In this document: positions 7,549 to 14,515 of the stretch, one piece after another | Layout: every line of letters starts with the position of its first letter | Numbering within the stretch: the first letter of the stretch is position 1 | NCBI GenBank assembly: GCA_944388615.1 | Contig: CALXJL010000018.1 | Coordinates: forward strand, 1 to 19,065 | Length of the DNA stretch: 19,065 nt | Direction: 5' to 3' | Source: an uncultured Clostridia bacterium | GTDB taxonomy: Bacteria; Bacillota; Clostridia; TANB77; CAG-508 | The notes under the pieces: generated by a model | Told to the model about the DNA's origin: nothing | Database searches by the model: none | Seen by the model: the letters and a program-made list of their open reading frames with translations, nothing else | Made by a program: the position numbers and the translations under genes

Positions 7549-8457
7549 TTATATCAGAACTGATCCAATAACTCCAGCCTCATTACCTAATTTTGCTAAT
7601 TTTATTTCTGGTATTTCTTCATCTTTATCCATGATATAATCTTTCTGTTTAAGTTTTTCAATCAATCTTTCTAATAATATATCTTTATAATATACAAATC
7701 CTCCTCCAATACATATAGCTTCTGGTTCAAAAATATTAATTAAATTTGATATTCCAAATGCTAATTCTTCAATATAATCTTCAACTAGTTTTGTAATTTC
7801 ATTATTCTTATATGCATTATATGTTATCTCAAATAGCTTTTCTCCCTCTAAGTTCGGATCAACATTTAAGTACTCTTTTACATCTTTTTTAAATTTTTTC
7901 ATTGAAGCATATCTTTCAAAACACCCTTTATTTCCACAATTACAACTTCTTCCATTTTGATGAATTATCATATGTCCAAACTCAAAACCTGTACTTCTTT
8001 TAGCTGTAAGTAATCTATTATCATTTATTACTGCTCCACCAATTCCTGTACCTATACATAGAAAAATAAAATCAGAATATTCTTTCATACTTCCTAATAT
8101 TTTTTCTGCATATGCAGCACAATTAGCGTCATTTTGTATAATAATATTTGTATTAAATATTTTTCTTAATTCTTTAGAAATATTAAATTGCTTTATACCT
8201 AAATTGGGCAAATTATATACTATATTATCTTTTACTTTTCCAGGAAATGCAATTCCAATCTTTTCAATTTGATCTATTGTAGTATGAATTCTAAGTAATA
8301 ATTTATTTATTCCATATACACAATTATTATATATAAATTTCTCAATATCCTCTATTTCATCAATATTAATATTTGTGTACACAGTATCAATAATTTTATT
8401 TTGATCAATTACTCCTATACATATATGGCTCCCACCTATATCTATACCAATTTTCAT
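7549..8457 (-). CDS. ROK family sugar kinase (glucokinase-like)
   Basis: A 302-aa cytosolic ROK-family kinase that phosphorylates a hexose or an N-acetylated amino sugar with ATP. N-terminal phosphate-binding motif KIGIDIGGSH, then NDANCAAYAE near 120 with the catalytic Asp, GTGIGGAVI near 145, the histidine of EFGHMIIH, and the ROK zinc site CNCGNKGCFE around 175. The C-terminal GGGFVYY segment closes the nucleotide site. There is no N-terminal helix-turn-helix, so it is an enzyme and not a NagC/Mlc-type repressor. I chose the ATG that opens KIGIDIGG (AAAGGA 12 nt upstream) over an in-frame GTG nine codons earlier, whose extra residues encode the ribosome-binding site. It follows the inverted repeat element and precedes the split gene by 38 nt. 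Exact substrate cannot be told. Confidence 0.9.
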   Translation of the reverse strand: MKIGIDIGGSHICIGVIDQNKIIDTVYTNINIDEIEDIEKFIYNNCVYGINKLLLRIHTTIDQIEKIGIAFPGKVKDNIVYNLPNLGIKQFNISKELRKIFNTNIIIQNDANCAAYAEKILGSMKEYSDFIFLCIGTGIGGAVINDNRLLTAKRSTGFEFGHMIIHQNGRSCNCGNKGCFERYASMKKFKKDVKEYLNVDPNLEGEKLFEITYNAYKNNEITKLVEDYIEELAFGISNLINIFEPEAICIGGGFVYYKDILLERLIEKLKQKDYIMDKDEEIPEIKLAKLGNEAGVIGSVLI

Positions 8458-8490
8458 TTTTACTATCATTCCTTTCCAAGGCACAAATAC

Positions 8491-8614
8491 GGTTGGAAAA
8501 GAATTAAATTTTGGCTAGGAAAACAAGTTTGAAATTTATGAGGCGTACTAATTGTACGTTGATTAAATTTCAAATGAAGTTTGACGACGCCAAAATTGTA
8601 ATTCTTTTTCAACC
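8491..8614. repeat. 124-bp structured inverted repeat (possible ncRNA or MITE-like element)
   Basis: A long imperfect hairpin fills the gap between the prepilin-peptidase-like gene and the ROK kinase gene. Outer helix: 8491-8515 with 8589-8614 (25/26 nt, one bulge). Short helix AAAC 8521-8524 with GTTT 8579-8582. Middle helix 8527-8538 with 8564-8575. Apical helix GGCGTAC 8542-8548 with GTACGTT 8554-8560, loop TAATT. Read as plus-strand RNA, the imperfect pairs are G-U wobbles (8496/8609, 8527/8575, 8542 and 8543 with 8560 and 8559) and both internal loops contain tandem G-A/A-G oppositions (8519-8520 with 8583-8584; 8540-8541 with 8561-8562). The minus strand would have A-C and U-C mismatches instead. 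No other copy occurs in the window and no clear target-site duplication was seen. Confidence 0.75.
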
Positions 8615-8620
8615 TTCCTC

Positions 8621-9331
8621 CTATAATAGGTAAAAATTATTAAATATTAATACTGCTATATGTATTGCTCCTATAACATACCCAATATGAAAATATAATT
8701 TTTCTTCTTTTTTTACCACTTTTAATCTTGCACTTTTTATTTTTCTTGCAATATAATAAATCATTACTGATAATGCTAATATTATTATAACTACTAACAT
8801 TACAAGCTCATTTGAAAACATACTCATAAAAGTATATAACATTAGTATTTGTATTATATAACTTCTTTCTGCTTTTTTCTTCATTATGAATATATCAATA
8901 ATACAGAATATTATAAATAAAACTAGATATATTAGATAACTTGATATCTGTATATAATATCTAACTGGCATAACAATATATAGATATATCATATGTAATA
9001 GGCTTACACAAACTCCTGCTCCTAATACTGATTTATCAATGTTATTGGTTCTCTTTTCTATTTGCCCTATTAATAATATAATAATTATATATATATATCC
9101 TAATAATAATGATGCTATTTTATAAATTGTAACATTTTCAAAATCTATTTTTAATGATATTGCATATAATAAAAAAACTATTGCTGTTATTATTTGAAAA
9201 ATCAACCCTTTATTTGGCTTTTGTTTTATACTTACGTTCTTTTCTGTTTTTTTCTTATTTATAAAAAGTACTAATTTTCCAGCTAATATTCCTATTATAA
9301 ACATTATTGTATACGCTATTATATTAATCAT
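8621..9331 (-). CDS. Polytopic membrane protein resembling a catalytically degenerate A24 prepilin peptidase
   Basis: A 236-aa protein with about seven hydrophobic helices and no firm family match. Its layout follows type IV prepilin peptidases: an N-terminal helix with IIGILAGKLVLFI (compare the usual G-x-x-x-G-S-x-x-N-x-x-x-x-R), a helix starting at about 40 (KGLIFQIITAIVFLLYAISL), then LLGYIYIIIILLIGQIEKR where the family has its first catalytic Asp (I-D), and KKKAERSYIIQILML where it has the GxGD/GGAD motif with the second Asp. Both aspartates are missing, so it should not be an active A24 protease. The start is the ATG 8 nt after GGAGGAG; an upstream TTG would translate the ribosome-binding site. 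Alternatively it is an unrelated membrane protein of unknown function. A pilin-like small gene sits just upstream. Confidence 0.7.
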   Translation of the reverse strand: MINIIAYTIMFIIGILAGKLVLFINKKKTEKNVSIKQKPNKGLIFQIITAIVFLLYAISLKIDFENVTIYKIASLLLGYIYIIIILLIGQIEKRTNNIDKSVLGAGVCVSLLHMIYLYIVMPVRYYIQISSYLIYLVLFIIFCIIDIFIMKKKAERSYIIQILMLYTFMSMFSNELVMLVVIIILALSVMIYYIARKIKSARLKVVKKEEKLYFHIGYVIGAIHIAVLIFNNFYLL

Positions 9332-9367
9332 ATTTTTATTCTCCTCCAATTTAATACATATTTTAAA

Positions 9368-9391
9368 GCTACCTAAAAATAATTAGGTAGC
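9368..9391 (-). terminator. Hairpin between the pilin-like gene and the downstream membrane protein
   Basis: A 9-bp perfect stem GCTACCTAA/TTAGGTAGC with a 6-nt loop starts at the stop codon of the 54-aa gene. The minus-strand tail is only TTTAAAAT, so it may be a weak terminator that sets the ratio of the two products or a 3'-end stabiliser. Confidence 0.5.
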
Positions 9392-9547
9392 ACTTTTAGC
9401 TGAAATTGTTCTATTTTGATTAATAGTTTCTACATCCGCAGATTTTTGTTGTATTAATAATGTAGCACATGCAATTATTAGAACTATTAAAAGAGCAATT
9501 GTTATAATTATTGCTATCCTTGTAATCCCTTTATTATCCCTTAACAT
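9383..9547 (-). CDS. Small pilin-like membrane peptide (54 aa)
   Basis: A 54-aa product beginning MLRDNKGITRIAIIITI, with a single hydrophobic helix at about residues 8-32 and a short polar tail. The arrangement of a short charged leader ending in Gly, then ITxIAxxITI and a long hydrophobic helix, is the class III (type IV prepilin) signal, in the I-T-L-I-A-L-V-I-T-I variant common in Clostridia. The usual Glu at +5 of the mature protein is replaced by Ala. It has a strong GGGAGGAG site 5 nt before the ATG, which argues that it is real despite its size. It has no globular pilin domain, so it would be a helix-only minor pilin or an unrelated single-pass peptide. It is followed by a hairpin and the prepilin-peptidase-like gene. 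Confidence 0.65.
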   Translation of the reverse strand: MLRDNKGITRIAIIITIALLIVLIIACATLLIQQKSADVETINQNRTISAKSAT

Positions 9548-9597
9548 TATTACTCCTCCCATATTACTTTATACTATCTAATTATATATAATTTTTT

Positions 9598-10377
9598 TTA
9601 CATTGTAAATAATCTTATAATAATTATTAATCCTAATATTACTCTATAAATAGCAAAACCTTTAAAGCTTCCTTTTTGTAAATATTGTAATAAAAATTTA
9701 ATTACAAAAGCTCCAACTATAAAGCTAGATATTACTCCTATAAAGAATTCTGCATTAAAAACAAAATCCTTCAATTTTAAAACTGTTGCTGCAAAAACTA
9801 TTGGTGTTGATAACATAAAAGAATATTTAGCCGCCGATTTTCTTTCAATTCCCATTGCTCTTGCTGTAGTCATTGTTACTCCTGAACGTGAGACACCAGG
9901 TATAAAAGCAAATGCTTGAGAAACACCTATTATAAATGTTTGTTTAAAATTCATATCTTTATATTTTGTTTTTGATGGTGCTTTTTTATCCACTACATAT
10001 AGTATGATACCCATTATAATTAATGCTAAAGCTATAATAAGAGGTTTAGATAGAGCATCTTCTGCAAAATGATCTAATATAAATCCTATTATTCCTCCTG
10101 GAATTGTTGCTATTACTATGTACCAAAACATTCTTGCTTCCCTATTTTTCTTTTTGTTTACAGCCTGATCATATGCTCCTTTTATTAATTTTACCCAATC
10201 CTTCCAGAAAAATAAGACTATCGCAAGTAATGTTCCAAAATGTAATGCAACATCAAAATAATCTGGTATATTATTCCAATTAAAAAACCATGGTATGATT
10301 GCTAAATGAGCTGAACTCGATATTGGTAATAATTCTGTTAGTCCCTGTACTATTCCTAAAATAAGTGCTTGTATCAT
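9598..10377 (-). CDS. uppP: Undecaprenyl-diphosphatase (UppP/BacA)
   Basis: A 259-aa integral membrane enzyme that removes the terminal phosphate of undecaprenyl diphosphate to recycle the lipid carrier for peptidoglycan and other wall polymers; extra copies give bacitracin resistance. Both family motifs are present: QGLTELLPISSSAHL at about 11-25 (with the Glu and Ser-rich loop) and PGVSRSGVTMT at about 159-169, with the functional Arg. Multiple transmembrane helices and normal length. AGGAGG lies 8 nt before the ATG. It lies 21 nt downstream of dpsA in the same direction and so is probably co-transcribed with it. Together with the undecaprenol-kinase-like gene further upstream it points to lipid-carrier supply during cortex or wall synthesis. 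Confidence 0.96.
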   Translation of the reverse strand: MIQALILGIVQGLTELLPISSSAHLAIIPWFFNWNNIPDYFDVALHFGTLLAIVLFFWKDWVKLIKGAYDQAVNKKKNREARMFWYIVIATIPGGIIGFILDHFAEDALSKPLIIALALIIMGIILYVVDKKAPSKTKYKDMNFKQTFIIGVSQAFAFIPGVSRSGVTMTTARAMGIERKSAAKYSFMLSTPIVFAATVLKLKDFVFNAEFFIGVISSFIVGAFVIKFLLQYLQKGSFKGFAIYRVILGLIIIIRLFTM

Positions 10378-10398
10378 TATTTTTTCCTCCTATACTAT

Positions 10399-11265
10399 CT
10401 ATATCTCTTTAAATATATTATATAATGTTTCCTTAATAAACTCTGCTGATGTTAATGGTGCTACTTTTCCTGGTAGTGATAATGCCCATATAGTTTTTAT
10501 TCCTTTTTTCTTAGATTCATTTCTATCTATTCCACCTGGATTTGATGCTAGATCTATTAATATAGCTTCACTTTTTACTAGTTCTAATCTCTGTTTATCT
10601 AATATAACTTTAGGAATCGTATTTATTATAATATCCATCTTTCCTAAATAATCATTTAATTCATTTAAATGCACTGGAGTATATCCATATGCTTTAATCC
10701 ATGCTAAATCTACATTTTTTCTTGCTTCACAATATACATTTGCTCCAATACCATTTAACATATTGGCTAAAATTTTACCTACTCTACCAAATCCCAATAC
10801 TAAAACATTACTTCCATGTATTGTTCTTGTACTTTCCTCCATTGCTATTTGTATTGCTCCTTCTGCTGTTGATATTGTATTTAAAACTGTTAGCTCTTCT
10901 CTATTTAATAGATCAATAATTTCAACTGTTTTATTATCTAAATATTTATATAAATCTTGTTTAATACTACCTGCAATAAATTTTTTCCCTTCAATATTAT
11001 TTGCTAATTCCTCCAATGTTATTTTCACATCACTAAATGGTGTATTTATTTCAACATTATTGCTAGATAAAGGAATCGGTCCAATAATAATATCACTTGC
11101 ATTTACAGCTTCTTCTAATGAAGATACTTCTTTTACATCTATCTTTTTTAGAAATTCCGCTTTTTCTAAAGCATATGTTGTTATATCAAACCCATCTTTT
11201 GTTAACATTTCTACTAATTTTACAATTCTTAAGTCTCCACCTATTACAGATATCTTTTTTTCCAT
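10399..11265 (-). CDS. dpsA: Dipicolinate synthase subunit A (SpoVFA/DpsA)
   Basis: A 288-aa cytosolic protein that, with subunit B, converts the lysine-pathway intermediate dihydrodipicolinate to dipicolinic acid in the mother cell; DPA-calcium then fills the spore core. Family features: N-terminal KKISVIGGDLRIVKL, IIIGPIPLS near 60-68, and a Rossmann motif VLGFGRVGKILANML at about 155-169, then the conserved NTIP and IDLASNPGG segments. I start at the ATG preceded by AAAGGGATTGAGAATA; a TTG three codons earlier is too close to that site. The partner gene dpsB (spoVFB), normally next in the operon, is not here: uppP follows directly. Confidence 0.93.
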   Translation of the reverse strand: MEKKISVIGGDLRIVKLVEMLTKDGFDITTYALEKAEFLKKIDVKEVSSLEEAVNASDIIIGPIPLSSNNVEINTPFSDVKITLEELANNIEGKKFIAGSIKQDLYKYLDNKTVEIIDLLNREELTVLNTISTAEGAIQIAMEESTRTIHGSNVLVLGFGRVGKILANMLNGIGANVYCEARKNVDLAWIKAYGYTPVHLNELNDYLGKMDIIINTIPKVILDKQRLELVKSEAILIDLASNPGGIDRNESKKKGIKTIWALSLPGKVAPLTSAEFIKETLYNIFKEI

Positions 11266-11365
11266 TATTCTCAATCCCTTTCATTTTAGGCAGATTCACT
11301 CTGGCCCACTCTTTTGTATTTATTATATTCAATTTATTATTTTTATATGTATAAATATTCTTTAG

Positions 11366-12616
11366 TTATTCTCTCTCTTTTTGAATATTATTCATATCTA
11401 GTTCAACTTCTTTTTCCTTATTTTCCTTATTCATTATAATTTTTGTATCTATATTATTTAAATTTCCAATTATTGAATATGTATGATCTAAATGTTTATT
11501 TGCCTTTATCTCTTTATCTGATAATTCAATAGATCCTTCATTTTTATGCTCATTATCTTCATTGCTGTTTTCCATTACATTTTTATATTGTCTTATACTT
11601 GGTTTTATAACTTGATTTCTTATTGTTATAAATATAGGCTCATGAAAAATGTCATTATAAATTTTTTCATCCATTTTTACAGCCTCATTTAAAAATTGTA
11701 TTGCTTTTTCTTTATTTCCCATAATCATTTCAATTAAAGCTAAATGATAATATGCATCTTTCTCATTTTCACTTCCTTGTGTCGATTTTAAAAAATATTG
11801 TTTAGCTTCTTGTAGATCATTAAAAATCAAATTAATTTGTCCCAAATTATAATAAGCATTATATAATAAATGATTTATTGTAGCTGCTTTTTCGTAACAT
11901 ATTTTTGCATTTTGAAAATCATTCATCATTGTGTATATAATTCCCATATTATATAGCAAATCATAATCATTTGGATTATAGTTTAATGCTGACCTATAAA
12001 CATTTATGGCTTCCTTATAAGCCTCCTGTTCATATAGTATTTCACCTAATAATCTACTTGCTTTATAATAACTACCATTACTTTTCAAAAGTTTGTTTAA
12101 CATTGTAATTGCTTCCTGTTTTCTATCCATTTCATTTAATAATACTGCTATTTTATAATATGAATCATAATCATTACTCTTGGCATCAACAGCTCTAATA
12201 TATTCATCCATAGCAGATTCTTTATCTCCTTCATTTTCATATATTTGAGCTAACTTTTTATGAGCAGTATAGCTATTAGGATATTTATCTAATACCTGTA
12301 ATATAACATCTTTATTATCTGTAGATTTATTCAACTTGCATTTTACTACCATTATCATTTCTGTAATATTTAAATATTTATTCTCCAATATCATTAATAT
12401 TAATGGAATAATTATAGATATTATATACATAATTATCTTTAAAAAAATTGAATATTCAATACTTGCTAATATCTCTATGAAATTTAAAACTATTCCAATA
12501 GCTTGTATAATTAAAACATATACGTAATTTGTATCATTTTTTGATATTAATTTCCAAAATACATACCCCAACAATACAAATGACAAAATATTGAAAATTA
12601 ATTTTTCAATTATCAT
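11366..12616 (-). CDS. Membrane-anchored TPR-repeat protein
   Basis: A 416-aa protein with three hydrophobic segments at about 5-24, 31-53 and 57-78, followed by five to six tetratricopeptide repeats from about 100 to 320 (for example AHKKLAQIYENEGDKESAMDE, AYYNLGQINLIFNDLQEAK and AYYHLALIEMIMGNKEKAI), and a charged, Asn/Glu/Lys-rich C-terminal tail of about 80 residues without predicted structure. TPRs bind partner proteins, so this is likely an assembly scaffold on the cytoplasmic face of the membrane. Its partner is unknown. AGGAGG precedes the ATG by 7 nt. It sits 36 nt after the pyrophosphatase gene and about 100 nt before dpsA, inside the sporulation and envelope cluster, which hints at, but does not prove, a developmental role. 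Confidence 0.85.
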   Translation of the reverse strand: MIIEKLIFNILSFVLLGYVFWKLISKNDTNYVYVLIIQAIGIVLNFIEILASIEYSIFLKIIMYIISIIIPLILMILENKYLNITEMIMVVKCKLNKSTDNKDVILQVLDKYPNSYTAHKKLAQIYENEGDKESAMDEYIRAVDAKSNDYDSYYKIAVLLNEMDRKQEAITMLNKLLKSNGSYYKASRLLGEILYEQEAYKEAINVYRSALNYNPNDYDLLYNMGIIYTMMNDFQNAKICYEKAATINHLLYNAYYNLGQINLIFNDLQEAKQYFLKSTQGSENEKDAYYHLALIEMIMGNKEKAIQFLNEAVKMDEKIYNDIFHEPIFITIRNQVIKPSIRQYKNVMENSNEDNEHKNEGSIELSDKEIKANKHLDHTYSIIGNLNNIDTKIIMNKENKEKEVELDMNNIQKERE

Positions 12617-12652
12617 TACACATCCTCCTATAAGTATTTCACTACTTGGGCT

Positions 12653-13180
12653 CTAGCAAAACTTCTCAATATATTTGTTTTTACATCTTTCAATTATTTC
12701 TTCTGCTTCTTTTCTCCCCAATATTTTATCTATTGTAGTTTGTTTACCTTCCAATTGTTTATACACTTCAAAGAAGTGCATTATTTCTGCTGATATCTGA
12801 CTAGGTACTTCAGTTATATCATTATATTCGTTTAAATACGGATCTTTTTTGGCAACTGCAATTATTTTTTCGTCATGTTCATCTCCATCAATCATTGTAA
12901 TAACACCTATAGGATAACATTCAACTAGAGTCATAGAAATAATATTCTCTTGGCATAGAACTAATACATCTAGAGGGTCATTATCATCTCCATATGTTCT
13001 AGGAATAAAACCATAATTAGCAGGATAATGTGTAGCTGTATATAATACCCTGTCCAATTTTAACATACCTGTTTCCTTATCTAATTCATACTTGTTTTTA
13101 CATCCTTTTGATATTTCTATAACTGCTACAAAATCATCCTTTTTAATTCTTTGTGGATCTATATCATGCCAAATATTCAT
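12653..13180 (-). CDS. ppa: Inorganic pyrophosphatase, family I
   Basis: A 175-aa soluble Mg2+-dependent enzyme that hydrolyses pyrophosphate released by biosynthesis. The family I signature DDNDPLDVLV at about 64-73 carries the metal-binding aspartates, preceded by HYPANYGFIPRTYG at about 51-64, and followed by the DGDEHDEKIIAV segment with further metal ligands. The C-terminal HFFEVYKQLEGK is also typical. Length matches bacterial family I enzymes; many Clostridia use family II (PpaC) or membrane pyrophosphatases instead. AGGAAAGG lies 11 nt upstream of the ATG. It follows dgkA after a short hairpin-containing gap. Confidence 0.96.
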   Translation of the reverse strand: MNIWHDIDPQRIKKDDFVAVIEISKGCKNKYELDKETGMLKLDRVLYTATHYPANYGFIPRTYGDDNDPLDVLVLCQENIISMTLVECYPIGVITMIDGDEHDEKIIAVAKKDPYLNEYNDITEVPSQISAEIMHFFEVYKQLEGKQTTIDKILGRKEAEEIIERCKNKYIEKFC

Positions 13181-13220
13181 ACTTTCACAAACCTTTCCTA
13201 TTTATATTTATACCTAATAT

Positions 13221-13245
13221 CGCATTAGTTTAATGAACTAATGCG
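13221..13245 (-). terminator. 10-bp perfect hairpin between dgkA and ppa
   Basis: CGCATTAGTT, a 5-nt loop, and AACTAATGCG form a perfect stem that overlaps the dgkA stop codon. The minus-strand sequence after it is ATATTAGG, not a T-run, so it is more likely an attenuator, RNA-stability hairpin or operator than a full terminator. Confidence 0.4.
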
Positions 13246-13975
13246 ACATAAAAGCTATTCCATATATTAAAAACGCTATTAAAATTCCCATACATGAACC
13301 AAAAATAACTTCACCAGTTGTTCTCGTATCATTTCTTCGATTCATTACTATTAACACAGCCAAAATTAAAGATAGAGTAAATGTTACTACATCTGATGTA
13401 TATAGCCATATTGCTGTTAAGGCTGCAAATGCTAATGCTGCTTGCCCACTTGGAGAAAACGCTTTTTTTAATGATTTCTTTTTTTGTCTAACATCTGCTA
13501 CTGCTTTTACTGCTATTACCGCTATTATTGTTACTACCATTATAACAAATACTATATGCATTGGCGAGTTTTGAATTTGTTGTAATACATTAGTTCCTAT
13601 ATAAGCTATATCTTTAAAAAATAAGAAATATGCAACTATTACTGCACCAAAAGCAACTATTACAACTCCACCAGCAGCAACATCTTTAGCTATTTTCGCT
13701 TTTGGATGATATTCTTGTGTATACATATCCACCAATGTTTCAACCGCGGTATTTACCATTTCAGCAAAAATTACTGCAATAACAGCAAAAACTAAACAAA
13801 TAAATTCTGCCTTTTCCAGATTGTAGAACAAACTCAAAATCATGACTAAAACAGCTATTATCAGCTGTTTTTTTATATTACTTTGTGTCGTTGTTGCATA
13901 AATAATTCCATTTATAGCATTATGGCAAGCATCTATAAAATTACTATTATGCAGTTGATCTTTTTCTTTTTTCAT
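13238..13975 (-). CDS. dgkA: DgkA-type undecaprenol/diacylglycerol kinase fused to a degenerate PAP2 domain
   Basis: A 245-aa membrane protein. Residues 1-125 are a DgkA-type kinase with three helices and the catalytic signature AEMVNTAVETLVDMY at 71-85 and AKIAKDVAAGGV at 93-104. In Firmicutes this enzyme phosphorylates undecaprenol for wall synthesis. Residues 135-245 have the helix pattern of a PAP2 phosphatase, but the expected PSGH is PSGQ (175-178) and the SRxxxxxH segment is NRRNDTRTTGEV (212-223), so both catalytic histidines are gone. A kinase and phosphatase in one chain is known in Clostridia; here the phosphatase half should be inactive. AGGAG lies 6 nt before the ATG. It follows ybeY, its usual neighbour. 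Confidence 0.88.
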   Translation of the reverse strand: MKKEKDQLHNSNFIDACHNAINGIIYATTTQSNIKKQLIIAVLVMILSLFYNLEKAEFICLVFAVIAVIFAEMVNTAVETLVDMYTQEYHPKAKIAKDVAAGGVVIVAFGAVIVAYFLFFKDIAYIGTNVLQQIQNSPMHIVFVIMVVTIIAVIAVKAVADVRQKKKSLKKAFSPSGQAALAFAALTAIWLYTSDVVTFTLSLILAVLIVMNRRNDTRTTGEVIFGSCMGILIAFLIYGIAFMSH

Positions 13976-14008
13976 TTTCTTCTCCTAATTCTTATATAGT
14001 AATTTTTA

Positions 14009-14485
14009 TTATCTTAAAATATTTAATGCATTTAATATTTTTTCTTCTTTTGGTCTCATAAGAATTTTATCTTCTTCTGTTATATGGTCATATCCCATTA
14101 AATGATAAAATCCGTGAACTACCATATATGCTAATTCTCTTTCAAAACTATGTCCATATTCTTTTGCTTGTTCTTCTACTTTAGGTATAGATATTATTAT
14201 ATCTCCTAAAACATCCTGTACTTCTATACATTTACCTTGCAAAATATTTTCTATTTCACTCTTTTCAAACATTGGAAATGATAATACATCAGTTTCCTTA
14301 TCTATATGCCTATATTCATTATTTAAATTTCTTATTTCTTTTGGATCTGTTAAAGTGATACTAATATATAAATTTGTAGTGTCTAATTTTTCTTCTTTAA
14401 AACACTCATCAACCACATTATTTATAATATTATTATATTCTTTATTTTCAGCAATATTTAAATATTCTATAATGCAATTTTTCAT
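14009..14485 (-). CDS. ybeY: Endoribonuclease YbeY (16S rRNA 3'-end maturation factor)
   Basis: A 158-aa cytosolic zinc-dependent RNase that takes part in 16S rRNA maturation and ribosome quality control. The zinc motif HGFYHLMGYDH (H-x3-H-x5-H form) is near the C-terminus, preceded by the conserved ISITLTDPKEIRNLNNEYR and KETDVLSFPMFE strands. I start at the ATG preceded by AAGAGGTGA at 6 nt; an ATG eight codons upstream has no ribosome-binding site and would put the site in the coding region. It begins about 30 nt after the stop of the unknown 405-aa gene and continues into dgkA, the standard Firmicutes order, although phoH and the pgpH-like yqfF are absent between yqfD and ybeY. Confidence 0.95.
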   Translation of the reverse strand: MKNCIIEYLNIAENKEYNNIINNVVDECFKEEKLDTTNLYISITLTDPKEIRNLNNEYRHIDKETDVLSFPMFEKSEIENILQGKCIEVQDVLGDIIISIPKVEEQAKEYGHSFERELAYMVVHGFYHLMGYDHITEEDKILMRPKEEKILNALNILR

Positions 14486-14515
14486 ATCGTTCACCTCTTC
14501 ATTTTCCATTTGTAC

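Noticed and set aside
8491..8614. Integron attC site
   Set aside because: attC sites start with RYYYAAC and end with GTTRRRY. This element has the opposite polarity (GGTTG ... CAACC) on both strands, and no integrase gene is near.
11266..11365. Small gene or riboswitch in the relatively GC-rich patch before dpsA
   Set aside because: One frame stays open into dpsA but has no good start or ribosome-binding site, and the GGCAGA/TCTGGCC pairing is short and bulged. No riboswitch consensus was recognised.
10763..11365. Plus-strand open frame of about 200 codons opposite dpsA
   Set aside because: It is the antisense shadow of dpsA: low-complexity Leu/Ser/Phe composition, no ribosome-binding site, and dpsA motifs are unambiguous on the other strand.
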